DNA of 36,087 bases, taken from the NCBI GenBank assembly GCA_017474845.1, contig JAFVGS010000042.1, forward strand, positions 1 to 36,087, read 5' to 3'. The position numbers and the translations under genes are program-made. Position 1 is the first letter of the stretch; each line of letters begins with the position of its first letter. The notes below the pieces were generated by a model, which saw only the letters and a list, made by a program, of their open reading frames with translations, was not told where the DNA came from and made no database searches. The stretch is from Prevotella sp. (GTDB taxonomy: Bacteria; Bacteroidota; Bacteroidia; Bacteroidales; Bacteroidaceae). Below, one piece after another: positions 26,460 to 33,406 of this stretch.

Positions 26460-27065
26460 TTAGAGACCTTCATTTTTCCATCCCTGGAAGATGTCCTTGA
26501 CCAGTTGCTGTATTCTTTCCCTTCGCGTATCGTCCACCTTATACCGGAAACGCTTCGAGGTCCATTCTTGCATCGGAGGCAGACAGCCGCCTATAATAAA
26601 CCAGTTGGCACATTCCAGTCTCAGCAGGTCGGTGTACGACTTGTAGCGCTTGTCGCCCGTCTCCCGGACGTTCACCTTCGTCAGCACGCCAGGCAGCAGC
26701 GCTTCGATGTCCTTGAAGAAATCCGTCTGTCCCTTCATCATCACGATGTGCTCAATATAATAATGGTATGCGATATAGACGGCCACCCAGTCGCGGCCTG
26801 AGCCGACATCCATCCTGGGCAGTACGCGCATCAGCACCCGTCTCATCTTCGACTGTTTCTCCAACGTGCCGAAGCGTTTGTCAGTGAAGAACACGAGGTC
26901 CACGTACTCATACACCTCCGTAGCCTCTGTCACATCCGACATCCGCTGCCCGTCGTCAACCACGAGTGTCTGAAACGTGGGATTGTCCATCCTGCAATCG
27001 ATAAAGGCAATCCCCCATACGTTAATTGTCGCCTTCTTCTGTATTTCCTTTTCTTCCATTATCAT
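26460..27065 (-). CDS. Hypothetical protein, overlaps upstream coiled-coil gene
   Basis: A 201-residue protein not recognised. It is predicted soluble, with TINVWGIAFIDCRMDNPTFQTLVVDDGQ at the start, a basic middle (FGTLEKQSKMRRVLMRVLPRMD) and WFIIGGCLPPMQEWTSKRFRYKVDDTRRERIQQLVKDIFQGW at the end. The start at 27065 overlaps the coiled-coil gene by 44 bp in another frame; an ATG at 27059 is equally possible. This overlap suggests translational coupling and a joint function. A terminator follows 20 bp after the stop. Confidence 0.65.
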   Translation of the reverse strand: MIMEEKEIQKKATINVWGIAFIDCRMDNPTFQTLVVDDGQRMSDVTEATEVYEYVDLVFFTDKRFGTLEKQSKMRRVLMRVLPRMDVGSGRDWVAVYIAYHYYIEHIVMMKGQTDFFKDIEALLPGVLTKVNVRETGDKRYKSYTDLLRLECANWFIIGGCLPPMQEWTSKRFRYKVDDTRRERIQQLVKDIFQGWKNEGL

Positions 27066-27720
27066 TCATATTTAAGTTGTTATCAAGAGCTGATGGCTGA
27101 TCGTTCTTTACCGGCAGGATCTTGAAATCCGGACTTTTCATGTCGCAGCCCACGTTCGCCGTACTGCCCGCCTGAGGATAGACGGTGTTCTGCGTAGTCG
27201 GTTTCTCGGCAGCCTTCTCGATGGCATCTGCCAACCGGCCAGTCTGATTACCTTCCAGCTGCGTCATCTCGTTCACTTGGTCGTAAACATATTTAGGCAT
27301 ATTGTCCGCCATCGTATGCAGCAGCATGTGACCGGCAAATATCTTCAGGTTGTCCTCCAGACCGCACACGTAGCTGATCGTCTTGGGTCTGTCGAGCAAG
27401 TAATATTCCTGAATCACCACCACAGGCTGCATACCGGCGGTGTTAGCCTGACTGTCATCGGCCGTATCGCTACTGACCATCAGCGACTCAAGTTCCTTAA
27501 TGCGCTGATCCTTTTCCTCTATCTGCTTGTCTTTCTCAGCTATCAGTTTGTCCTTCCTGCCGAGCTGTTTTTCTTTCTCCTTTAGTTGTTCCCGCAGCTT
27601 GGCGATTTCCTCGTCCTTCTGCTTCTGTTGTTCCTCCATCATTGCAATCCTGGCCTCCATCATGCCACCGCTTTTAGCCAGGTCAATGATCATCTTGAAT
27701 TCCTCAATATCTTTAGCCAT
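27022..27720 (-). CDS. Coiled-coil protein of unknown function
   Basis: A 232-residue protein. Residues about 25-80 are a strongly charged heptad-rich coiled coil (EEQQKQKDEEIAKLREQLKEKEKQLG, then KDKQIEEKDQRIKELESLM). The middle (VVVIQEYYLLDRPKTISYVCGLEDNLKIFAGHMLLHTMADNMPKYVYDQV) looks globular and conserved-like. The last ~70 residues are polar and probably disordered. No domain name is offered. It is the first gene of a two-gene unit with a -7 box at 27811-27818. Confidence 0.68.
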   Translation of the reverse strand: MAKDIEEFKMIIDLAKSGGMMEARIAMMEEQQKQKDEEIAKLREQLKEKEKQLGRKDKLIAEKDKQIEEKDQRIKELESLMVSSDTADDSQANTAGMQPVVVIQEYYLLDRPKTISYVCGLEDNLKIFAGHMLLHTMADNMPKYVYDQVNEMTQLEGNQTGRLADAIEKAAEKPTTQNTVYPQAGSTANVGCDMKSPDFKILPVKNDQPSALDNNLNMNDNGRKGNTEEGDN

Positions 27721-28029
27721 TATATTCCCTCTTCAATAAAACAGATCTTGTTTGTTATTTGTTTATGATTGTTGTTATCTCTGTTCTCAGCCATCGGGCC
27801 GAAAAGGCTGCAAAGATATTAAAAAGTCAGGAATCCACCAAGCCTGAAGCCCTTAATAATCTATAAATAATTCTTTCTTGCACACTTTGCCATTTTTGTG
27901 CATGCAAAGTCTTTACACTCATCCTTAGAAAAATCTCTTTTGATTATATCATTGAAAAAAATCTTTGAAAAATTTGGATTGTAACTAAAATATAGTTACA
28001 TTTGCACCCGAAAAGTATAATATCACAAT
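27721..28029. other. Divergent intergenic region before hicA
   Basis: No gene is seen. It holds the minus-strand -7 box TATCTTTG (27811-27818) for the coiled-coil gene, the hicAB promoter at its right end, and an inverted pair TGCACA/TGTGCA (27879-27884 and 27897-27902) that may be a binding site. Confidence 0.5.
27980..28004 (+). promoter_or_regulatory. hicAB promoter with palindromic operator
   Basis: TGTAACT (27980-27986) and AGTTACA (27994-28000) form a perfect 7-bp inverted repeat with a seven-base spacer. Its right arm runs into the -7 box TACATTTG (27997-28004). This fits autorepression by HicB. Confidence 0.7.
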
Positions 28030-28287
28030 ATGGGTACAAAAGAAAAGTTGCGTGAGAGGTTCCTCAAAATGCCGTCAGACTTTACGTTCGACGAGATGCA
28101 GCGACTGCTTGAAGGCTATGGGTATGAGCGTGGAAACAAGGGACGGACATCTGGGTCCAGACTGATTTTCAAGAATGGTGACAAGCGCCCCATCATGCTC
28201 CATAAGCCTCACCCGGGCAATATTGTGAAAGAATATGCAATGAAACAGGTTTTGGAAGACTTACGTGAAGCAGGATTTATTAAATAA
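28030..28287 (+). CDS. hicA: HicA-like mRNA interferase toxin
   Basis: An 85-residue protein with the small double-stranded-RNA-binding-like HicA fold: MPSDFTFDEMQRLLEGYGYERGNKGRTSGSRLIF, then PIMLHKPHPG and VLEDLREAGFI. In the classical family GSHH carries the catalytic His; here the same place reads GSRL, with His residues only in LHKPHPG. Activity may thus use another His or be altered. It is 12 bp upstream of hicB. The pair lies between a phage-like cluster and a decayed surface-protein gene. Confidence 0.85.
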   Translation: MGTKEKLRERFLKMPSDFTFDEMQRLLEGYGYERGNKGRTSGSRLIFKNGDKRPIMLHKPHPGNIVKEYAMKQVLEDLREAGFIK

Positions 28288-28299
28288 GGAGGAAAGATT

Positions 28300-28644
28300 A
28301 TGAATACAATGACGTACAAGGGCTATATTGGTTCGGTGAACTATAGCGACAAGGATCAGGTGTTCTTCGGAAAGATTGAAGGCATCAACGGATTGGTGAA
28401 TTTCGAAGGCGAGAGCGTGAAAGAACTCACAGAGGCTTTCCATGAGGCTGTAGATGACTATCTGGCCTACTGCCAAGACGAGGGCATAGAACCAGACAAG
28501 AGCTATACCGGTGTGTTGAACGTCAGACTGACGCCAGCCATTCACCGTCAGATTGCGATGCTGGCGTTGCAGGCCGGCCTTTCCATCAATGCATACATCA
28601 AAGACGCACTGGAGGAGAAGGTAGAATCTGCCTTTGCCTTATAA
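28300..28644 (+). CDS. hicB: HicB-like antitoxin
   Basis: A 114-residue antitoxin. The N-terminal part is a degenerate RNase-H-like HicB domain (YKGYIGSVNYSDKDQVFFGKIEGINGLVNFEGESVKELTEAFHEAVDDYL). The C-terminus is a ribbon-helix-helix DNA-binding segment (VLNVRLTPAIHRQIAMLALQAGLSINAYIKDALEEKV). A strong Shine-Dalgarno GGAGG at 28288-28292 lies seven bases before the start, which is unusual in this window and may keep antitoxin in excess. Confidence 0.9.
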   Translation: MNTMTYKGYIGSVNYSDKDQVFFGKIEGINGLVNFEGESVKELTEAFHEAVDDYLAYCQDEGIEPDKSYTGVLNVRLTPAIHRQIAMLALQAGLSINAYIKDALEEKVESAFAL

Positions 28645-28676
28645 TCTCCCCTTTTCCCATCAGACATTTCATAAAT

Positions 28677-28709
28677 CAAGTGCGGACAGCCACTGGCCAT
28701 CCGCACTTG
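28677..28709. repeat. 10-bp inverted repeat after hicB
   Basis: CAAGTGCGGA (28677-28686) pairs with TCCGCACTTG (28700-28709). No T-run follows on either strand, so it is a hairpin but an uncertain terminator. Confidence 0.6.
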
Positions 28710-28758
28710 GGTATGTAACAACGGAACAGTCTCACTATTACTACATATAGTTGTTCTT

Positions 28759-29412
28759 TTATTGATTCATGATGATATCTGAAAGCTTCACGTGGTCAGC
28801 GACATTCACCTTGCCGTCGCCGTCAACGTCGCCCACGACGATGGGCTTGTTATCGCCCTTGATTTCAATCTCACGAGTAGTTATGTCAGAATTGGAATAG
28901 CCGATTTTTGTGGCATAAACAGAGATCTTGTATTTCTGAGACAGTTGGATCTCGTCATCATAATAACTATGTTCGTCAGCTAACGTCACCGATGAAATAT
29001 ATTCAACTCCCTCTGTCTCGCAAGTGAACTTAACCCTTCCATTCTCGTAACTGATCTCAGGCGTTGCGCATTTCTGCGTCACAGGAATATCGCCAGCCTC
29101 TAATGGCACGATGACCTTGAACGTGCTCCAAGGTTCTATCGAGCTATAGGCCTCGATGGACGTAGTAGGGACGTGGAGGGTCATAAATTAAGGGTAGGAA
29201 TCCTCAAAGGCATTAGGATAAGTATAGAGTCCTTTATGACTTAGCAAACTACTTGTTGATACTTCATCAGCCAAACAATAGACATCCGCTAAATCCTCAA
29301 AATTGCCAAAAGCTCTTTCACCAATAAATCCCAGGTCACTGCTTAACGTGGCAGAAGTAAGGCCGCTACAAAATGAGAAAGCACCATTGCCGATGGACGT
29401 CACACTTGGAAC
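28759..29412 (-). pseudogene. C-terminal fragment of BspA-like LRR protein with dockerin-like end
   Basis: The frame reads VPSVTSIGNGAFSFCSGLTSATL, a BspA-type leucine-rich repeat, then a typical end module (FEDSY, LHVPTTSIEAYSSIEPWSTFKVIV) and a chitobiase-like segment. It ends with one dockerin-like calcium loop, DVDGDGKVNVADHVKL. An in-frame TAA at 29188-29190 separates the two halves, and the frame simply continues after it (TTT ATG). The 5' end is lost at 29413. With the fragment at 30571-31254 it formed one surface-protein gene. Confidence 0.8.
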
Positions 29413-29432
29413 CTATTATATAGTTATGTTAC

Positions 29433-30563
29433 TTAGTAATTCTTGTATTCAATTATATTGACATTAAGTTTATTCATATCTATAAAATTATGTAAGCTTT
29501 CATTGTTCCAGAAATAATACAACGAATAATTTCCATCAGCCAATTCGAATTCTTTATATCTGCTATCTCCAACGACCTTTTGTGCTGGCTCGTATGACAT
29601 CTCTGCGCCTGTTCTGATATATGGGAAAAGCGTACTAAATGTAGCAAAAGGCATCTTACCACCATTCTGATGTTCATAATCAGAGAGTACTTTATTTACA
29701 ATGTCAAAAACAAGTTCTTTTTCCGATGAATAGTATTTCTCTTCGAAGACATACACATAGTTACTATCCAGCATATCATTCCATTTATTTAAGCCATCCC
29801 AATCAGGAGTACCTTTTACATAATTCAGCCATTCTTGCTGTAAGTTAGAATCTACTCCTTGTTCTTTCGAATCAAAAACACTTCTGAAATCCCAATATCT
29901 AAAGTCTTCCATCAACACACCAAGGGCATATTCTGCTGGTTGTGATTGCATAAATTGTTTGGCATAGTCATAGAAATCTTTATTACCCGATCTCTTTATT
30001 ATCTGAAGAGTCACAGCATTCGCCATTGATTCCTCACGCCATCTGCCAAATTCGGAAGAATAATGTATTTTTTCTATTGCACTATTGTTTCTTTCCAAAT
30101 TAAAAATGTCCAACGCAGCATGCGCCAATTCGTGTATTAAGACTTTTGTAAAGAGCCATTTGAAATGATTTTCATCGCTATTAATTGAATTATCAATAGC
30201 AGACAAAAACAACTCAATATATGGACTATCTCCTTTCCTATTAGAATAATATGCTCCCAACAAGTCTATAATGCTATTCTCATTACGAATCTCTTCCGGT
30301 TTAGAATCACGAAGATAAATAGGAATCGTATGTATAAGAGTTGCTATGTTTTCATACCCCGTATGCTCAAACTTCCAAATTGGTGAAAGTGGAAGGATTG
30401 TATTATGTGAAGAATGAACTCCGCATATAATCTGATGACGAGCTAAGTGAACATCGCAATCCCTCTCTAAATGTCGTACAACTTCAATAATGAAGTTCGG
30501 AATTTCTAATTCTACAACTTTTTTTGCAAGATGCTCGGGGGCATCCAAATTAACTATTTTCAT
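29433..30563 (-). CDS. Putative zinc metallopeptidase (HExxH), gene lying inside the BspA-like locus
   Basis: A 376-residue protein not assigned to a family. The zinc signature HELAHAALDIF (near residue 144) is followed about 40 residues later by REESMANAVTLQ, whose Glu could be the third ligand, as in gluzincins. Much of the rest is polar and aromatic. There is no signal peptide. Its DNA is clearly AT-rich and differs in codon use from most neighbours, suggesting transfer. It sits exactly between the two pieces of a BspA-like gene, on the same strand, with no transposase or terminal inverted repeat seen. Confidence 0.72.
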   Translation of the reverse strand: MKIVNLDAPEHLAKKVVELEIPNFIIEVVRHLERDCDVHLARHQIICGVHSSHNTILPLSPIWKFEHTGYENIATLIHTIPIYLRDSKPEEIRNENSIIDLLGAYYSNRKGDSPYIELFLSAIDNSINSDENHFKWLFTKVLIHELAHAALDIFNLERNNSAIEKIHYSSEFGRWREESMANAVTLQIIKRSGNKDFYDYAKQFMQSQPAEYALGVLMEDFRYWDFRSVFDSKEQGVDSNLQQEWLNYVKGTPDWDGLNKWNDMLDSNYVYVFEEKYYSSEKELVFDIVNKVLSDYEHQNGGKMPFATFSTLFPYIRTGAEMSYEPAQKVVGDSRYKEFELADGNYSLYYFWNNESLHNFIDMNKLNVNIIEYKNY

Positions 30564-30570
30564 AACTATA

Positions 30571-31254
30571 CTAATTTAATAACGAAACTACATAATAATA
30601 ATAAAGAAATGTCACGCTGTTGGGTATGGTGACGGAGGTCAGACTAGTGCAATAATTGAAAGCATAATAGCCGATGGAGTTCACGCTGTTAGGAATGGTT
30701 ACAGAAGTCAATTCCCAACAGTTGTCGAAAGCACTTTCGCCAATGATCTTTACGCTATACTCAATTCCTTCATGAGTGACCGTTGAGGGGATGATTATGG
30801 TTCCCTTATATTTATTAGGATTCTTTATCAACTCTGCTACTTTTCCCTTTTTGATATAGTTAAAATACAAGTCGTTAGTCTTCTCTTTATCTGCAGAAAC
30901 ATCCTTGGTATCGGCGTTGAAGGTGAATGTCACGGTGTATGTGGCGGTCTCTTCAACAGTCAGGGTGGCATTATCAGAGGGATAAGCTTCGGTCCAGGAG
31001 TGATCCTTTGCAACCTTATACTCATAAGTTACGCCACTCTCCAGGACAAGGCCTTCCTTCACGAGGGTGTAGCTCACACCGTCAGTGGTCGTCATGTCGT
31101 TGCTTGTGTCAGTGGTATCCCAGCTGGAGCCCATCAAGTTAGAGCCACCAACAACTGTCCATGTTTCGATTGTAGGGTTGAACGTGCAGACTTCTTTAGC
31201 GTTTGCGCTAATGGCCATCAAAGCCATCGTCAATAAGGATAGTATCTTCTTCAT
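30571..31254 (-). pseudogene. N-terminal fragment of BspA-like LRR surface protein
   Basis: A 227-codon fragment: signal peptide [18 protein letters not shown], a beta-sandwich resembling starch-binding X25/SusE-type domains ([24 protein letters not shown]), then BspA-type repeats ([43 protein letters not shown]). After the last repeat the frame runs into unrelated residues [12 protein letters not shown] and stops. The remaining part of the gene lies at 28759-29412. A -7 box TATCTTTG on the minus strand (31383-31390) gives a leader of about 120 nt. Confidence 0.8.
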
Positions 31255-31667
31255 AATCTTATTTTTTTAGTTATACTTGTTTCTCTTACATTCACCTATA
31301 GGGTGATATAATACATTGATATACTGTATGTTATATTTTGGACTAATTACTTTAGGCATAGGTTCTGTTCCGTTATATGCTGCAAAGATACGAATAAGCG
31401 AGCAAATAACCAATTATTATTTGAGTTTTTTCGAGCGAGAATGTCTTAGACGATAGTCAGAGATACGAAGAAATCTTCAAAATTGCAAATTATCCTCAAA
31501 ATAATTGGAGATAATGACAATAAACACTACCTTTGCACCCGTCATTTAAAAAGTTGATTAATTATTTAGATTTTTAGGTTTATAGTTATTATTTTACCCC
31601 TTGCTGGCATGTGAATGTTGACGAGGAGATTCAGAAAATCCGTCGGCATGTGAATGTCGGCGGATTT
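31255..31667. other. Intergenic region with promoters and a hairpin
   Basis: No convincing gene of normal size. It contains the BspA-like promoter (31383-31390), a two-way promoter/operator block (31458-31535), two copies of GGCATGTGAATGT about 40 bp apart (near 31605 and 31645), and a hairpin at 31635-31669. A 74-codon open frame from 31611 has no family resemblance. Confidence 0.55.
31458..31535. promoter_or_regulatory. TTGCAA-type divergent promoter/operator, copy A
   Basis: Outward -7-like boxes are at 31458-31465 (minus, TATCTCTG) and 31528-31535 (plus, TACCTTTG). Between them lie a TTGCAA core and CTCAAAATAATTGGAGATA. Spacings equal those of the block at 34791-34869. Confidence 0.65.
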
Positions 31668-31670
31668 TTA
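31540..31670 (+). ncRNA. Candidate small RNA from promoter to hairpin
   Basis: The plus-strand -7 box TACCTTTG at 31528-31535 and a hairpin followed by a T-run at 31635-31670 would delimit a transcript of about 130 nt. No homology to a known RNA is recognised; an expressed short peptide is an alternative. Confidence 0.3.
31635..31669. terminator. Hairpin, probably bidirectional terminator
   Basis: An 11-bp stem AAAATCCGTCG/CGGCGGATTTT (31635-31645 with 31658-31668, one G-T pair) has T-runs on both strands. It begins at the stop of the truncated HEPN frame. Confidence 0.65.
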
Positions 31671-31778
31671 GATCACTGGAGAACAAGGCGCAGGCCAATT
31701 TGCTGCATCAAGCATTTTATCCGACTTCTCCAATCCGAGCACCACAAGCGTGGCACGATCTTGTTCCTTAAGACTCAT
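31668..31778 (-). pseudogene. Truncated HEPN-domain protein, partner of the nucleotidyltransferase
   Basis: A 36-codon frame, MSLKEQDRATLVVLGLEKSDKMLDAANWPAPCSPVI, overlaps the end of the nucleotidyltransferase gene by 11 bases in another frame. The start resembles the first helix of HEPN proteins that pair with such transferases (MSL.E.DR...V.LGLEK). The rest of the domain, including the R-x4-6-H RNase motif, is missing, and a hairpin follows at once. This looks like a decayed toxin of an MNT-HEPN pair. Confidence 0.6.
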
Positions 31779-32091
31779 AAAGTACCTCCTTGTCTTCTTC
31801 TACGTTATAGTAAAACAATGCATGCGGGCCGTTAAACCAACTGTCCTTTGTATACGTCGAGGCACTCACTATTTCGTTCATTTCGAGTCCCATCTCTACG
31901 AAGGGCCAGCCGTAGTTGTCCCAGTCGCCTTTCTCTTTCTTCGGCTTGTCGAGTAGCACGAGCAAGTCCCAGTCCGAGTCCTCGTGATAGTCACCACGGG
32001 CGCGGGAACCGTAGAGGTAAAGCGTGCTGCCCTTGGGCAATACGCTGGCGGCTACCTGCCGGATGTTCTCAATGACTTGGCTACGTTCCAT
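31768..32091 (-). CDS. Minimal nucleotidyltransferase (MNT antitoxin type)
   Basis: A 107-residue polymerase-beta-like nucleotidyltransferase. The catalytic signature LYLYGSRARGDYHEDSDWDLLVLLD is complete (GSRARG and the DSDWDLLV Asp pair). This size is typical of MNT proteins, which in the HepT/MntA systems add AMP to a HEPN RNase toxin. The overlapping downstream frame is a shortened HEPN start, so the transferase now seems to have lost its partner. A -7 box TATATTTG on the minus strand (32121-32128), preceded by a TTGCAAG palindrome, drives it. Confidence 0.88.
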   Translation of the reverse strand: MERSQVIENIRQVAASVLPKGSTLYLYGSRARGDYHEDSDWDLLVLLDKPKKEKGDWDNYGWPFVEMGLEMNEIVSASTYTKDSWFNGPHALFYYNVEEDKEVLYES

Positions 32092-32120
32092 ATTCTCTGC
32101 TTATTTATGTAATCAGACTG

Positions 32121-32161
32121 CAAATATAGGCATTATTTCTGAGACTTGCAAGTTTTATCTC
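32121..32161 (-). promoter_or_regulatory. TTGCAA-type promoter/operator, copy B
   Basis: The -7 box TATATTTG (32121-32128, minus) lies 12 bases from an imperfect palindrome, GAGAC..TTGCAAG..TATCTC (32141-32161). The core overlaps the expected -33 site, as at 34791-34831. Confidence 0.7.
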
Positions 32162-32200
32162 TAAAAAGTGTGGTGGGATTGAAATAAAGGCCAACATGCA

Positions 32201-32225
32201 GACCAGCCACAACCTGCCGCTGGTC
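32201..32225. repeat. 7-bp inverted repeat
   Basis: GACCAGC (32201-32207) pairs with GCTGGTC (32219-32225) around an 11-base loop. Function unknown. Confidence 0.5.
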
Positions 32226-32240
32226 GTTACATTATGCAAA

Positions 32241-32274
32241 AAGGACACAAAGGCTCTGACCCCTTTGTGTCCTT
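32241..32274 (-). terminator. Terminator hairpin of the beta-helix/dockerin operon
   Basis: A perfect 13-bp stem AAGGACACAAAGG/CCTTTGTGTCCTT (32241-32253 with 32262-32274) is followed on the minus strand by a T-run. It lies 10 bp after the stop codon. A relative of the hairpin is at 34467-34497. Confidence 0.85.
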
Positions 32275-32284
32275 GCAATCAGCA

Positions 32285-33406
32285 CTACTCGATTAGGTTC
32301 ACTATTTCCACGATATCAGCGGCATCGATCTTTTCATCACCATTCACATTGGCATTCTTCTCATTGAAGTCATCCGGAGTTTGGCCCAGAATGTGGCTGG
32401 CGACAGCCTCTGCATCAGCCGTTGTCACTTGACCATCACCGTTAGCATCGCCGACTTTGCCGATGACTAATGTAAACGACTCTCCGCTGAGATAAGTCCA
32501 GATGCCGTCAGTTCCCATGGCTCGGACATACAGTTTGTGATCGCCTGGCTCAAGTTGCTCAGTGACAACCTCAAAGGCAAAGGCTTCAGAAAGGTCTTCT
32601 GGCAGTGTGACCGCAACAGCCTTCCCTACGCCAGGATCCTCGTCGATGAAGTATTCCAAGGCTTCAACCTTCTGCGGATTAATCACAAAGACGGGACGTG
32701 ACATTGTCGAAGACCAGTGTCCTGTCTTGTCCTGTGCTCGCAAACTCAGCAGATGGTAGCCGGGAGTTAGTGACTCGAACGACATTTCATAAGTGTTCTC
32801 GCCCGTGCTGGCCTTCGCCAAAGGAATTCCCTTGCCATAGCCGGGATCGGTATCGAAGAAGTATTCTATCCGTGCAAGGTCTCCCTCCTGTTCCGGCTCC
32901 TCACTACTGCCGCTCTCCACGATGGTGAAGGGGCGGTTCATCACGTTAGTCCACTGGTCGAAAGCATCTTTTGCCCTGACATACAGCTGATGTTCGCCCA
33001 AGGCAAGTCCTTTGGTGTCAATCTCGGGTTCTAAATTCAGATGGGCCTTGTAGGCAAGGTCTGGCAAGGCCAAGGGTACTCCCTTTCCCACACCAGGGTC
33101 TGTGTCGATAAAATATTCCACGTAGACAATGTCCTGTAAACGGTCGATGAAGAGTGGCCGGCTCATCGTCGTAGACCAATGTCCGTCAGAGTCCAGGCAG
33201 CGGACGGAGAGCATGTGGAAGCCCGGTGCGGCATCGCCCACGTCGAACTCTATCAGGTTGCTTCCGGTTCCGATGTTGTTGACAGAGCGGGCCTGACCAT
33301 AGCCGGGATCGGTGTCGAGGAAATATTCCACCAACACCGGGTCTTGTGCTTTCATCGCCGTTGTCAACAGAAGAGCCGTAACGATTAATATGCTGCGTAT
33401 GTTCAT
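32285..33406 (-). CDS. Exported repeat protein with dockerin-like C-terminus
   Basis: A 373-residue protein: signal peptide NIRSILIVTALLLTTAMKAQ, then four repeats of about 75 residues, each starting with EYF.DTDPGYGKG and ending in a WS/WT..MSRPF-type strand. These are probably beta-sandwich modules. The last ~55 residues are a dockerin-like pair of calcium loops (GDANGDGQVTTADAEAVASHILG and NVNGDEKIDAADIVEIVNLIE). Such ends occur on many exported Prevotella proteins; whether a cohesin partner exists is unknown. It overlaps the beta-helix gene by four bases, so the two are coupled. Confidence 0.8.
   Translation of the reverse strand: MNIRSILIVTALLLTTAMKAQDPVLVEYFLDTDPGYGQARSVNNIGTGSNLIEFDVGDAAPGFHMLSVRCLDSDGHWSTTMSRPLFIDRLQDIVYVEYFIDTDPGVGKGVPLALPDLAYKAHLNLEPEIDTKGLALGEHQLYVRAKDAFDQWTNVMNRPFTIVESGSSEEPEQEGDLARIEYFFDTDPGYGKGIPLAKASTGENTYEMSFESLTPGYHLLSLRAQDKTGHWSSTMSRPVFVINPQKVEALEYFIDEDPGVGKAVAVTLPEDLSEAFAFEVVTEQLEPGDHKLYVRAMGTDGIWTYLSGESFTLVIGKVGDANGDGQVTTADAEAVASHILGQTPDDFNEKNANVNGDEKIDAADIVEIVNLIE

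Noticed and set aside
28677-28709. hicAB intrinsic terminator
   Set aside because: The stem is good, but no T-run follows on either strand, so it is listed only as an inverted repeat.
29399-30615. A 5-bp GTCAC target duplication proving transposition of the metallopeptidase gene
   Set aside because: The same bases fall in the repeated NSVT codons of the LRR gene, so the match may be plain repeat homology; no terminal inverted repeats were found.
31611-31835. 74-codon plus-strand frame starting with GTG
   Set aside because: It crosses a terminator-like hairpin and lies antisense to the nucleotidyltransferase and HEPN frames, without family resemblance.
32161-32190. GGGATTGAAATAAAG resembles the end of some CRISPR repeats
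   Set aside because: Only one copy occurs, with no spacers and no cas genes in the window.
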